Shown here: positions 38,965 through 48,601 of the stretch, piece after piece | Position numbering within the stretch: the first letter of the stretch is position 1 | Layout of the letters: each line of letters opens with the position of its first letter | Origin: an uncultured Paracoccaceae bacterium | Lineage (GTDB): Bacteria > Pseudomonadota > Alphaproteobacteria > Rhodobacterales > Rhodobacteraceae | Assembly (NCBI GenBank): GCA_938049225.1 | Contig: CALICM010000002.1 | Span: forward strand, 1 to 64,000 | Length of the DNA stretch: 64,000 bases | Direction of reading: 5' to 3' | Notes under the pieces: generated by a model | The model's input: the letters and a program-made list of their open reading frames with translations, nothing else | Told to the model about the DNA's origin: nothing | Database searches by the model: none | Program-made: the position numbers and the translations under genes

Positions 38965-40077
38965 TTAGCCTGCGGGCGGTGGGGGCGGGGGCATGACGGT
39001 GAACAGCTGTGCCAACTCGTCGATCTCGCCCGCATGGGTCCAACCATCAATGCCCGGGGTCCAGACGTGGGTTTCGCGGGTCAGCGTGCCCTCGGCGGCC
39101 ATTTTGCCCAGGTCGGCGCGGCTGAATGGGCCGCTGGTCTGACCATTGGTGGCGGTGTGCCAAACCTTTTCGACCGGCGGCGGGGGCGGGGGGGCTGCGG
39201 CCTGTGGTGCCTGACCCCATGGGCCGCTGGCGCCCATCATGTTCCCGGCCATCGCCATGCCCATCCCGGCACCCAACCCGGCCGCCATGCCGCCGCCGGC
39301 GGGGTTGCTGGCCGCTTCGGTCATCGCCTCGGCCGCCGAGAAATGAGTGTATTGGCCCAAATCGCCAACGATTCCCATCGAGGTGCGCTTGTCCATCGCT
39401 TTCTCAACCGCTTCGGGTAGCGAGATGTTTTCGATGAAGAACGCAGGCATCGAGATCCCGTATTCGGCCAGTTGGGGTGAGACTTTGGCCGCGATCAACT
39501 TACCCAACTCGGTGGTGTTGGCGGCCATGTCGAGCACCGGAATGCCGCTGGCAGCGATCGCCTGGCTGAATTTGGCGACGATGATATTGCGGATCTGATA
39601 ACTGATCTCGTCCGTTGTGAACTCGCCATCCGTGCCGACGATCTCTTTCAGGAACAGGCCCGGATCGGTCACCCGGATTGTATAGGTGCCAAAGGCGCGG
39701 ATCCGCACCGGCCCGAACTCGGGGTCGCGGCACATAATGGGGTTCTTGGTGCCCCATTTGAGGTCTTGGAACCGGGTTGTGTTGACGAAATAGATCTCGG
39801 ACTTGAAAGGGCTTTGAAAGCCGTGATCCCAATGCTGCAATGTGGTCAGGATCGGCATGTTATTCGTTTCGAGCATATAGAGCCCCGGCGTGAACACGTC
39901 AGCCAACTGCCCTTCATGCACAAAAACCGCTGCCTGCCCCTCACGCACAGTCAGCTTGGCGCCGTATTTGATAGCGTGGCTGTGGCGCTCGAACCGCCAG
40001 ACCAAAGTGTCGCTGGTGTCATCGGTCCAATGGATGACGTCGATAAACTCGCCTTTGAGGAAGTCGAAGATGGACAT
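38965..40077 (-). CDS. SPFH/Band 7 (virion-core-protein-like) protein with C-terminal GYF_2 domain
   Basis: FLKGEFIDVIHWTDDTSDTLVWRFERHSHAIKYGAKLTVREGQAAVFVHEGQLADVF; C-terminal WHTATNGQTSGPFSRADLGKMAAEGTLTRETHVWTPGIDGW. Confidence 0.88.
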   Translation of the reverse strand: MSIFDFLKGEFIDVIHWTDDTSDTLVWRFERHSHAIKYGAKLTVREGQAAVFVHEGQLADVFTPGLYMLETNNMPILTTLQHWDHGFQSPFKSEIYFVNTTRFQDLKWGTKNPIMCRDPEFGPVRIRAFGTYTIRVTDPGLFLKEIVGTDGEFTTDEISYQIRNIIVAKFSQAIAASGIPVLDMAANTTELGKLIAAKVSPQLAEYGISMPAFFIENISLPEAVEKAMDKRTSMGIVGDLGQYTHFSAAEAMTEAASNPAGGGMAAGLGAGMGMAMAGNMMGASGPWGQAPQAAAPPPPPPVEKVWHTATNGQTSGPFSRADLGKMAAEGTLTRETHVWTPGIDGWTHAGEIDELAQLFTVMPPPPPPAG

Positions 40078-40218
40078 TCAAGCGCTCCTTGCCGAACACC
40101 GGGTGCTATGACGCCCGGCTATCGTAGTTTTCCCACCGAAAGCATGTGGTGTCCAAGGCTTATTGCAGTTTTGTGGGTTGTCTGGGCTCAGTTTGCGGTT
40201 TCAAGCGCGTGGGAGCGC

Positions 40219-40470
40219 TCAACGAGGCTTCTCAAAAATAAACAAATAGCCGTTTGAAATCGTCCAAAGGCCAAGGGTCAAGACGAGAATTAATGCACGC
40301 AGGATCCATATCAGCAGGTTGGGGCTGTCGGAGATTACCTCGGCAACATTCCATCCATCTGCATTGTGTTTTTGCACGATTGTCTCGACCTTTCCGCGTG
40401 AACTTCCAAACAGCAAGCCTAAGAGCCCACCACTGAAACTCACACGAACAACCTTATTAATCTTATGCAT
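40219..40470 (-). CDS. Small membrane protein, unknown function
   Basis: 83 aa; two hydrophobic stretches. Confidence 0.5.
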   Translation of the reverse strand: MHKINKVVRVSFSGGLLGLLFGSSRGKVETIVQKHNADGWNVAEVISDSPNLLIWILRALILVLTLGLWTISNGYLFIFEKPR

Positions 40471-40585
40471 AATCGCCTCTTCTGAAATGATTTTCCAAAT
40501 TGTAGATGTTTGGGCACGTCATACGGATCAACTTAAAGCGAGAAATTCGGCGAAATGATCTGGTGTTGAAGCGCACCCAACTTGG

Positions 40586-41494
40586 TCAGCTGCCGAAACG
40601 CACGCCAACTGCCGCGGCAGCGTCGACCGCGATTTGGGGCAAAAGGGGGCGCGCCTGGCGCGCAGTCATGCCGGGGCTCAGGCGGGGGTCGTAGAGCATG
40701 CGCAGCAAGATCTCGTCATGCAGGGTCAGCAGGGCGAACTCTTCATCGTCATTAAAGATCGAGGGGCGCGCGGCGAAACTGTCGTTCAGCAGCCCCAGTG
40801 CTTGGGTCAGTTCCTCGTGGAAGCACGAGGTGCGCATGACGTTGTTATGTTCCGATTTGATCAGGGCCCAAGCAAAGACAATCTCGCGCTCAGCTTCGCT
40901 GGGGTTGGTCAGGCTGGCCGAACACAGGATGCTGGGCCGCGAGGCCCGCAGACCAGCCGCGATATCGGGTGGAAAAGTGCCGTCCTGCAGGATCTGATTG
41001 GCGAACTCTAACTGCTCTTCGCGTTTGAGCACGGTGACCAGGAAATTGACATCGCCATCGGGAACGTAACGGATGTCGAGGCCCGTGGCGCGCCGGAAGA
41101 TGGCCAGTAATTCGCGGACATCCGCCAGATCCTTGCGTTTCTGTTGGGCCGAGACACTGGGCCCAAAGAGGACCCCCAGTTGGATCGGCCCCTCCCAGCG
41201 GGTCAGGGTGATCGGGCGCCCGCGCCCCCGCAACTGGCGCCCCCGACCGGAAAACTCGGAAAAAAAGGCCACACGCTCGAAGTTGCGGGTCAGTTGTTGA
41301 AGGTTGAAAGGCACATCCGCAGGGGCGCGTTCAGTGCGCAGCCCCCCCTGGGCGCGGATCGCCCTTTCGGTGTTCGCATAAAGCTTTTCCAACGCCTCGC
41401 CGCGCAGGTCCGGCTCGGCCGGGCGCGGGGGCGTGCAGGCCGCCAACGCCAAAAGCGCGATACAGGCCGCCATGCGAACGGGGGTCAGGATCAT
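40586..41494 (-). CDS. DUF2927 domain-containing lipoprotein
   Basis: LALAACTPPRPAEPDLRGEAL; FERVAFFSEFSG...TLTRWEGPIQLGVLFGPSVSAQQ; CFHEELTQALGLLNDS...DDEEFALLTLHDEILLRMLYDPRLSPGM. Confidence 0.82.
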   Translation of the reverse strand: MILTPVRMAACIALLALAACTPPRPAEPDLRGEALEKLYANTERAIRAQGGLRTERAPADVPFNLQQLTRNFERVAFFSEFSGRGRQLRGRGRPITLTRWEGPIQLGVLFGPSVSAQQKRKDLADVRELLAIFRRATGLDIRYVPDGDVNFLVTVLKREEQLEFANQILQDGTFPPDIAAGLRASRPSILCSASLTNPSEAEREIVFAWALIKSEHNNVMRTSCFHEELTQALGLLNDSFAARPSIFNDDEEFALLTLHDEILLRMLYDPRLSPGMTARQARPLLPQIAVDAAAAVGVRFGS

Positions 41495-41497
41495 GCG

Positions 41498-42691
41498 TCA
41501 GGTACCCGATACGGCGCCGCCGATGGTCGCACCGGTTTTGTCCGCGCGGGCCTTGGCGGCGGCAAGCGTGTTTTTCAACTCGGCTTCCATGGTGATCAAC
41601 TCGCGTTCGGCCTCGGCCCGTTTGGCCTTGCCCTCGTCCGCAATTTGAAGGCTTTCCTCGATGGTGGCGATCAGGTCGGCGTTGGCCTGTTTCACAGCCT
41701 CGATATCGAAGACGCCGCGCTCCATCTCTTTGCGCACCTCGGCATTGGCGGTCTTAAGGTTCGCGGCATTGGACTTGAGCAATTCATTGGTCAGGTCGGT
41801 GGCTTCCTTGACCGCGCCCGCTGCCTCGCGCGAGCGGTGAATGGTGACTGCCTGGGCGAGCTGCGTCTCCCACAAGGGTACGGTGTTGACCAGGGTCGAG
41901 TTAATCTTGGTCACCAGGCTTTTGTCGTTCTCTTGCACCAGACGGATTGAGGGCAGCGATTGCATCGTCACCTGGCGGGTGAGTTTCAGGTCGTGCACCC
42001 GGCGTTCCAGATCATCGCGGGCGGCGCGCAGGTCACGCAGCTCTTGCGCGATGATCACGCCTTGATCCTCGGGCGCTTCTTGAACCTCTTGCTCTTTGCG
42101 CGGGATGTCTTCGTGGTCCAGCAGGCGGATCTTCTCCTCGCCGGCGGCGATGTAAAAGGCCAACTCGTCATAGAATGCGAGGGTTTTCTCGTAAAGCTTG
42201 TCCAGCGATTTGATGTCCTTCAACAGCACATGCTCGTGGTCCAGCAGATTGCCGGTGATCTTGTCAATTTGGCCCTGAACACCCTCGTAACGGGCCATGA
42301 ATTCGGCCATCGGCTTGGTCTTGCCGATCAGCTTTTCCCACCAACTGAGTTTGCGGTTGGGGTTCAATTCATCCACCGAAAACCCTCGGATCGAGGTCAC
42401 GATCTCGCGCAGGGCACCGCCGGCAGGACCGGTGTCCTTGTTCTTGACACCCGACAGCATCTCTTGGCTGATCACCTGTAACTCGGCTTGGGCGGTCGAG
42501 CCGAATTGAATGATCGACTGGGTGTTGTCCATGTCCAGTTCGGCCATGCGGCGCTCGATCTCGGCCCTTTCAGCAGGATCCGCCTGATCGACCACAATCA
42601 ACTCACCCTTGGGCTCGGGCAGCAGCGTGGCGGTTACCGCCTCAACCTCGGCCAGGGCGGTTTGCGCTTGGGCGCGAATATCTTCGGTCAT
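41498..42691 (-). CDS. telA: Toxic anion resistance protein (TelA/KlaA family)
   Basis: 397 aa; GPAGGALREIVTSIRGFSVDELNPNRKLSWWEKLIGKTKPMAEFMARYEGVQGQIDKITGNLLDHEHVLLKDIKSLDKLYEKTL. Confidence 0.92.
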   Translation of the reverse strand: MTEDIRAQAQTALAEVEAVTATLLPEPKGELIVVDQADPAERAEIERRMAELDMDNTQSIIQFGSTAQAELQVISQEMLSGVKNKDTGPAGGALREIVTSIRGFSVDELNPNRKLSWWEKLIGKTKPMAEFMARYEGVQGQIDKITGNLLDHEHVLLKDIKSLDKLYEKTLAFYDELAFYIAAGEEKIRLLDHEDIPRKEQEVQEAPEDQGVIIAQELRDLRAARDDLERRVHDLKLTRQVTMQSLPSIRLVQENDKSLVTKINSTLVNTVPLWETQLAQAVTIHRSREAAGAVKEATDLTNELLKSNAANLKTANAEVRKEMERGVFDIEAVKQANADLIATIEESLQIADEGKAKRAEAERELITMEAELKNTLAAAKARADKTGATIGGAVSGT

Positions 42692-42720
42692 CGTCTTCCC
42701 CTCTTTTGGTACGCCAAGGC

Positions 42721-43599
42721 TTAGATGCCCTCGCGTTGTAGGCGTTCGCGCAGGACCTCGATCTCGACATCCAGGGCGGTTTTATCATCTTTTAGCAGCA
42801 CTTCGCGGTGCTGGCGGAAACTTTGTTCCAGATCATCCAGCAGGGCGACATATTCTGCGCGCGCCTGCTGGTCTTGGCGACGGCTGTAAAGCTGGGCGAA
42901 TTTGTCGGTCGCGTCGCGCGCGCCGGTCAGATAGACGCCCAGGAATTTGCGCGCGCGGGTCAAATCGCGCGGGTCGTCCTCGACCGTGCGAAACACCTCG
43001 CGCACCGCCGACGTCATCTGCTCGACCCGGCCCTCAAGGTGGCGGTCGCCGATCTGGCGCGCGGATTTCAGGATCTCGGCCACTGTTGCCTCGGCTTCGT
43101 CAATCGCGCGGGCCACTCGGTCGGTGTCGAAGTCGCTGGCGCCGTCGGTCCCTTTGGCGCGGCGTGGGTCCAAACCAAAGGCCAGCAATTGCGCACTTGC
43201 GGCCACGATGGCAAAGATGACCCCCGAGATCACCCCACCAGAGGTCGCCAAACCCGCAGCCAGAAACACGCCCAAGCCCGTCGCCGCGACCGCAAAACCC
43301 TTACGCGGGATCGCTGGCGGTCGGGCCACTGTGCGGTCGTCATAGGCGGCCTGGGCTTTCAGCCCGCCGTTCAGCAGGATCGCCGACAAAAACAGCAGGC
43401 CAGCGCCGCCCAACTCGACCACCATCCCAGAGGCATCGCCTTGCATAACCTCACCAATCCCGGCCAGCGCCAATGGCACGGGGGCCAGATACATCAGCTT
43501 GGCGCCGATACTGGTCCTGTGTGCCCGACGCCCCCGAAACCGCGCACCTGGGTTGGTGGGGGAGTTGGGGCTGTAGGCGCCGCCGTATTTCCGCGCCAT
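42721..43599 (-). CDS. XpaC family (5-bromo-4-chloroindolyl phosphate hydrolysis) protein
   Basis: 292 aa; N-terminal TM pair; coiled C-terminus KFLGVYLTGARDATDKFAQLYSRRQDQQARAEYVALLDDLEQSFRQHREVLLKDDKTALDVEIEVLRERLQREGI; next to telA. Confidence 0.85.
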   Translation of the reverse strand: MARKYGGAYSPNSPTNPGARFRGRRAHRTSIGAKLMYLAPVPLALAGIGEVMQGDASGMVVELGGAGLLFLSAILLNGGLKAQAAYDDRTVARPPAIPRKGFAVAATGLGVFLAAGLATSGGVISGVIFAIVAASAQLLAFGLDPRRAKGTDGASDFDTDRVARAIDEAEATVAEILKSARQIGDRHLEGRVEQMTSAVREVFRTVEDDPRDLTRARKFLGVYLTGARDATDKFAQLYSRRQDQQARAEYVALLDDLEQSFRQHREVLLKDDKTALDVEIEVLRERLQREGI

Positions 43600-43802
43600 C
43601 AGATCCCCCCGAAGGCCCGAAAGCCCGTGACAACAATAATCACTAATAAAACCACCGCGGCAAAGCGGTTCAGCGTACGGTCTTGCAAGACGGCTCCCCC
43701 CGTTTGAGCAAGGCTAACATGGGCTTAACCCAGGATATAGGCACTAAAAAGCGTTTTTACGACCCACGTGCTTGTGCATACGCATGTTCGGCCGCCAACT
43801 TG

Positions 43803-43840
43803 CGCCGATCAGCTGATTACGGTGATCCAGCTGATCGGCG
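43803..43840. repeat. 13-bp perfect inverted repeat hairpin
   Basis: CGCCGATCAGCTG - 12 nt - CAGCTGATCGGCG in the gap upstream of cspA. Confidence 0.7.
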
Positions 43841-43979
43841 ATGACACGCGCTTTAAGGGGATTGAACTGGCTCTTTTCAAGCCATGGCAAGCATTTTTTT
43901 CGGATCACAGGGCAAACCGCTTTGCCAGACTCTGGTTCCATTGCGTTGAGGTTTGTCGCTGATTCGGGTAATGTTCGAA

Positions 43980-43996
43980 TATGACGTAACGTCATA
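43980..43996. promoter_or_regulatory. Palindrome TATGACGT-A-ACGTCATA upstream of cspA
   Basis: Perfect 8-bp arms around a single central base. Confidence 0.55.
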
Positions 43997-44105
43997 GGCG
44001 GGGGGTGAATTGGCCAGCATGATGGCCAGCGTTCCGTATTGGTTGCGTCGCATTGCCCAAGAGCCGGGGCATTTTGCCCGCGGTCAACTACGATTGGACT
44101 TCGAA

Positions 44106-44309
44106 ATGGCTAAAGGCACGGTTAAGTGGTTTAACACGGAAAAAGGGTATGGATTTATCCAGCCTGAAGGGGGGGGGAAGGACGTATTTGTCCATATAAC
44201 AGCGGTTCAAGCAGCGGGGCTTACCACGCTAACCGACAATCAACCGATAGAGTTCGAGATGCAAGAAGGCAAAGACGGTCGTCAAATTGCCGGAGACCTT
44301 AGGGTCTGA
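44106..44309 (+). CDS. Cold-shock protein (CspA family)
   Basis: MAKGTVKWFNTEKGYGFIQPEGGGKDVFVHITAVQAAGL. Confidence 0.95.
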   Translation: MAKGTVKWFNTEKGYGFIQPEGGGKDVFVHITAVQAAGLTTLTDNQPIEFEMQEGKDGRQIAGDLRV

Positions 44310-44333
44310 ACACCTGTCCGTTATGACCATGAA

Positions 44334-44367
44334 GGGCCTGTGCGGTGAGTGCCCACCGCACAGGCCC
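44334..44367. terminator. Bidirectional terminator between cspA and the Excalibur-domain gene
   Basis: GGGCCTGTGCGGT-GAGTGCCC-ACCGCACAGGCCC, 13-bp perfect stem. Confidence 0.78.
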
Positions 44368-44371
44368 ATTC

Positions 44372-45148
44372 TTAGAATTTGAGGCTGCGGTATTTTTCGG
44401 GGTCGAAGTTGCAGGCGAACCCGTCGCCGTCAGGATCCAGATTATAGCGATCCGTGGTTGGCCCGCCATTGGCCAGAAACTGGCGCTGGGCTTCGTCCTG
44501 TGTCTCGAATCGTCGACAGACTGCGGCGGCTTGGCTGCGGCTGCGGAACGCGGGCCGGTTGTAAGTGCGCGTGCCAACGGGGTGGGTGGTCTGGCGGGCA
44601 AAGGCCACGACATTGGCATTGACGTCTTGCTGCGGCACGGCCTCGGGTTGCACGACCACCAACTGCTGCTGGGCAGCTTCGCGCCTTTGCTGGGCCGCTG
44701 CGCGCTGGCGTTCCTGCACTTCCTGGCTGCTGAGCGCCAGGTTGATGCTTTCATCATTGGGATCAATGCCGATCTCGGCTGCGCCAGGCACCGCCGGGGT
44801 CCCCTCAGCCGTCGTCGCCGGGGCCGCAACCTGTGCGGTGTTCGCTAAGGCCGCTGTGACATCCTGCGCCAAAATGGCATTCGGATCGTTCGGTGGCGGC
44901 GTGATGGCGCTGCGGGGCGCACCCGGCAGAGCGCCTGCGACTTGCGTCTCACCCGGTATCGAAATGGCGGTTTGTGGTTGCACTTCAGCCGGGACGGTTT
45001 GCCCCAAGCGCGGGGGCAGCCCGCCCAACGTCGTGGGCGCGGGATATTGCGGCAGCGGGTCGAATGGTCCGCGCCCGCCAGCGGGTTCCGAGTTATTGCA
45101 TGCCGCCAACGCGGCTAGGCCGGCCAAGGCCGAAAAAATCCGTTTCAT
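44372..45148 (-). CDS. Excalibur calcium-binding domain lipoprotein
   Basis: MKRIFSALAGLAALAAC lipobox; C-terminal NLDPDGDGFACNFDPEKYR Excalibur motif. Confidence 0.8.
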   Translation of the reverse strand: MKRIFSALAGLAALAACNNSEPAGGRGPFDPLPQYPAPTTLGGLPPRLGQTVPAEVQPQTAISIPGETQVAGALPGAPRSAITPPPNDPNAILAQDVTAALANTAQVAAPATTAEGTPAVPGAAEIGIDPNDESINLALSSQEVQERQRAAAQQRREAAQQQLVVVQPEAVPQQDVNANVVAFARQTTHPVGTRTYNRPAFRSRSQAAAVCRRFETQDEAQRQFLANGGPTTDRYNLDPDGDGFACNFDPEKYRSLKF

Positions 45149-45176
45149 AATATGCTTCGCCCCATCTATGGTCGTT

Positions 45177-46664
45177 TCACCACCACTTTGGGGCATGATG
45201 CGCGAAATTGGCGGCATTTTCCAGTGCGAAGGCAGTATTCAGCATATCGGCCTCGCCCCAGGGCTGGCCGATCAGCTGTAACCCCAGCGGCAGGCCCTGT
45301 TGGTCCAAGCCGACAGGCACCGAGACGCCGGGCAAGCCCGCCATGTTCACAGCCACGGTAAAGACGTCCTGCATATACATCTTGATCGGATCCAAATCCG
45401 CCATTTCACCCAACCCAAAGGCCGCCGTGGGGGTGGACGGTGTGAGGATCGCGTCGATGCCCTGCGCATAGGCCTGCTCGAAATCCCTTTTGATCAGCGT
45501 CCGCACTTTTTGCGCCCGCACGTAATAGGCGTCGTAGAAGCCCGCCGACAGGACATAGGCGCCGATCATCACGCGGCGTTTCACCTCGGCGCCGAAGCCT
45601 TCAGCGCGGGTGCGTTCATACATCGCTGTAATCCCCTCACCCTGGCGGATCTTGGCCCTGTGGCCAAAGCGCACACCATCATAGCGGGCGAGGTTCGACG
45701 AGGCCTCGGCCGGGGCAATCACATAATACGCGGGCAGGGCGTATTTGGTGTGCGGCAGGCTGATATCGACCAGTTGGGCGCCCGCGTCCTTCAGCATCTC
45801 GGCCCCTTGGGTCCAAAGCGTCTCGATCTCATCTGGCATGCCGTCGACGCGATATTCGCGCGGGATACCGATTTTCTTGCCGCGGACATCACCGGTTAGC
45901 GCGGCCTCGAAATCGGGCACGGGGATGTCGGCGCTGGTGCTGTCCTTGGGATCATGCCCCGCCATCGCGCCCAGCATGATGGCCGCGTCGCGCACCGATT
46001 TTGCCATCGGGCCGGCCTGATCCAGGGAGGAGGCAAAGGCCACGATGCCCCAGCGCGAGCAGCGGCCATAGGTGGGTTTGACACCGACGATACCGGTAAA
46101 AGCCGCAGGCTGACGGATCGAGCCGCCGGTGTCGGTCCCCGCAGCCCCAAGGCAAATGTCCGCCGCCACCGCCGCGGCCGAGCCACCCGACGACCCACCC
46201 GGCGTTAAATCCTGGTTCGCGCCCCCGGCCCGCCGCCAAGGGTTGACAACCGGCCCATAGGTCGAGGTTTCGTTGGACGAGCCCATGGCGAATTCGTCCA
46301 TGTTCAACTTGCCCAGCATAACCGCGCCCGAGGACCATAAGTTCTGCGTCACGGTGCTTTCATAGGGCGGCTTGAACCCCTGAAGTATGGCCGAGCCTGC
46401 TTGCGTCTGCACATCCTGGGTGGCGAATAAATCCTTGATCCCCAGGGGGATGCCGCACATCGCGGGGACATCGCCCGCGACCAGGCGTTTGTCCGCCTCA
46501 GCCGCTTGGGCGCGCGCCAGATCCGGTGTGTGTGCGATATACGCGTTCAACGGGGCAGAGGCTTCGGCGGCGGACAGGCAGCTCTCGGTCAACTCGGTCG
46601 CGGTAAACTTGCCCGCCTGCAGCCCGTCCCGGGCCTCCGATATCTTGAGGGTGTTCAGGGTCAT
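45177..46664 (-). CDS. gatA: Asp-tRNA(Asn)/Glu-tRNA(Gln) amidotransferase subunit A
   Basis: [61 protein letters not shown] amidase signature. Confidence 0.96.
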   Translation of the reverse strand: MTLNTLKISEARDGLQAGKFTATELTESCLSAAEASAPLNAYIAHTPDLARAQAAEADKRLVAGDVPAMCGIPLGIKDLFATQDVQTQAGSAILQGFKPPYESTVTQNLWSSGAVMLGKLNMDEFAMGSSNETSTYGPVVNPWRRAGGANQDLTPGGSSGGSAAAVAADICLGAAGTDTGGSIRQPAAFTGIVGVKPTYGRCSRWGIVAFASSLDQAGPMAKSVRDAAIMLGAMAGHDPKDSTSADIPVPDFEAALTGDVRGKKIGIPREYRVDGMPDEIETLWTQGAEMLKDAGAQLVDISLPHTKYALPAYYVIAPAEASSNLARYDGVRFGHRAKIRQGEGITAMYERTRAEGFGAEVKRRVMIGAYVLSAGFYDAYYVRAQKVRTLIKRDFEQAYAQGIDAILTPSTPTAAFGLGEMADLDPIKMYMQDVFTVAVNMAGLPGVSVPVGLDQQGLPLGLQLIGQPWGEADMLNTAFALENAANFAHHAPKWW

Positions 46665-46951
46665 TATTCCACCACCTTGGGCACCGCGAAGAACCCCTCG
46701 CGCGCGTCCGGCGCGTTGCGCAGAATGTCTTGCTGCCGGTTGCCGTCCGTCACGACGTCTTGGCGCTGTTTTAGGGCCATTGGGGTGACGGATGTCATTG
46801 GTTCGACACCGCTGACGTCCACCTCGTTCAACTCGTCCATGAAATCCAAAATCCGGCTCAGATCTTTGGCCAGGGGTGCCAAATCGGCCTCGCTGACCTC
46901 GATCCGGGCCAAATGGGCCACGCGGCGGGCGGTATCGGTATCAATCGACAT
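46664..46951 (-). CDS. gatC: Asp-tRNA(Asn)/Glu-tRNA(Gln) amidotransferase subunit C
   Basis: 95 aa; [52 protein letters not shown]. Confidence 0.95.
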   Translation of the reverse strand: MSIDTDTARRVAHLARIEVSEADLAPLAKDLSRILDFMDELNEVDVSGVEPMTSVTPMALKQRQDVVTDGNRQQDILRNAPDAREGFFAVPKVVE

Positions 46952-47113
46952 CGGGTGTGGTCTCCAGATCTTTCGGGCTGGGTTTAGCCGCGAGGACAGG
47001 GGGCTGCAAGGCCCGCGCGGCCCTGTTGTCCCGGTATGCCCATGGTTAAGCGGTCATCGCGCGCCCCGGCACTCCCTGATTGCCAGGCCCGTCAAAGGGG
47101 TTAGGGTGAGCGG

Positions 47114-48487
47114 ATGGAGCAAGACACACAAGAAACCATCGTCGAACAAGAAGTCGGCCAGATCACCGATCTGCTTACCACATGGTTGCTGCTGGTCACC
47201 GATTGGATCCACGAGAACATTCTGACGCTGGCCTCGATTTGGCAAATCGCGGCGCTGGCCGCCACGCTGGCCCTGGCCCTGCTGTTCCGCCGCAGCTTCC
47301 GCCGCCTGCTGGACAAGCTTGGTAACGAACGCGCGCTGGGCCCCATCGTTCAGCGGCTGGTCCGCACGGTGGCCGCCATCGCGCTGCCGGTCTGTTGGGC
47401 GATTGGCCTGTGGATCGTCACGGCGGTGTTCGAGGCGCTGGGCCTGCCGATCAGCCTGATGCGCCTGGTCGGCAGTCTGTTGATAGCTTTCATCGTCATA
47501 GGCGTGGCCTCGATCTTTATCCCAAGCGCTTATTGGTCGTCGGTCTTTGCCTGGGTCGCCTGGGCCGTGGCCGCGCTGAACGCCGTGGGGGTCCTGGACC
47601 CGGTGATCGAATGGATGCAGGCCACGGGCATGACCATCGGCGGGGTGACTATCAACCTGTGGGCGGTGGTCAAAGGGTTGATGCTGACGGCCATTCTGAT
47701 CTGGGCGGCCACAGCCGTCTCGGAGGCGGTTACCCGCCGTTTGGACGCCGCGCAGTCCATGACCCCGGCGATGCGCCTGTTGATCAGCAAGATCCTGCGA
47801 ATGGTGCTGATCTTCATTGCCGTCATCATCGGTTTAACGGCGGTGGGTGTAGATTTGACGGTCTTTGCGGTGTTCTCGGGCGCGCTGGGCATCGGTGTTG
47901 GGCTGGGCTTGCAACAGACCGTTGGCAATCTGTTCGCCAGCTTCTCGCTGCTCGCCGACCGCTCAGTCCAGCCCGGCGATGTGGTCGAGATCGAGACGCC
48001 GCAAGGGGCAACCTATGGGCGCGTGAATAAGATGACGACGCGCTATGTCTCGGTTCGCACCCGTGACAACACCGCGACCCTCGTCCCCAATCAGATGATG
48101 ATCGCCAACCCGGTGACCAACTGGTCCTATGGCGACAAGAAGATGCGGCTCAAAGCTCCCATTGGTGTCTCGTATGACACCGATCTGGACCGGGCGATCG
48201 CGCTGTGCATCGAGGCTGCCGCGGTGACGGACCGGGTGCTGGAGGATCCGAAACCGGTCTGTCTGCTGCGGGGTTTTGGGGACAATTCCGTCGATCTTGA
48301 GATCCGCTTTTGGATCGTGGACCCCGAAAACGGGGTGGCCAATGTGACGAGCGCGGTTCTCATGAACACCTGGCATCGGTTCCGCAAGGCTAAGATCGAG
48401 ATCCCCTTCCCGCAGCGCGACCTGCATCTGCGGTCCGCCGTGCCGTTGGTGGTGCAGCCGCCAGAACCGGCTGACAGAAAAGGCTGA
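47114..48487 (+). CDS. Mechanosensitive ion channel (MscS) family protein
   Basis: VFSGALGIGVGLGLQQTVGNLFASFSLLADRSVQPGDVVEI MscS pore/beta region. Confidence 0.92.
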   Translation: MEQDTQETIVEQEVGQITDLLTTWLLLVTDWIHENILTLASIWQIAALAATLALALLFRRSFRRLLDKLGNERALGPIVQRLVRTVAAIALPVCWAIGLWIVTAVFEALGLPISLMRLVGSLLIAFIVIGVASIFIPSAYWSSVFAWVAWAVAALNAVGVLDPVIEWMQATGMTIGGVTINLWAVVKGLMLTAILIWAATAVSEAVTRRLDAAQSMTPAMRLLISKILRMVLIFIAVIIGLTAVGVDLTVFAVFSGALGIGVGLGLQQTVGNLFASFSLLADRSVQPGDVVEIETPQGATYGRVNKMTTRYVSVRTRDNTATLVPNQMMIANPVTNWSYGDKKMRLKAPIGVSYDTDLDRAIALCIEAAAVTDRVLEDPKPVCLLRGFGDNSVDLEIRFWIVDPENGVANVTSAVLMNTWHRFRKAKIEIPFPQRDLHLRSAVPLVVQPPEPADRKG

Positions 48488-48601
48488 TCACGATGCCTCA
48501 AGAATGTGTAAGATGGGTGGATGAAAAACTGTATAGGGTAACATGAAACGTCGAAGATGCGGTTATGCGTCCAATGTTGGGGCGCGCCGCCAAGGCCTGG
48601 G

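Noticed and set aside
43744-43995. 83 aa minus-strand ORF in the gap upstream of cspA
   Set aside because: No recognisable domain, overlaps a strong hairpin and a palindrome; more likely non-coding.
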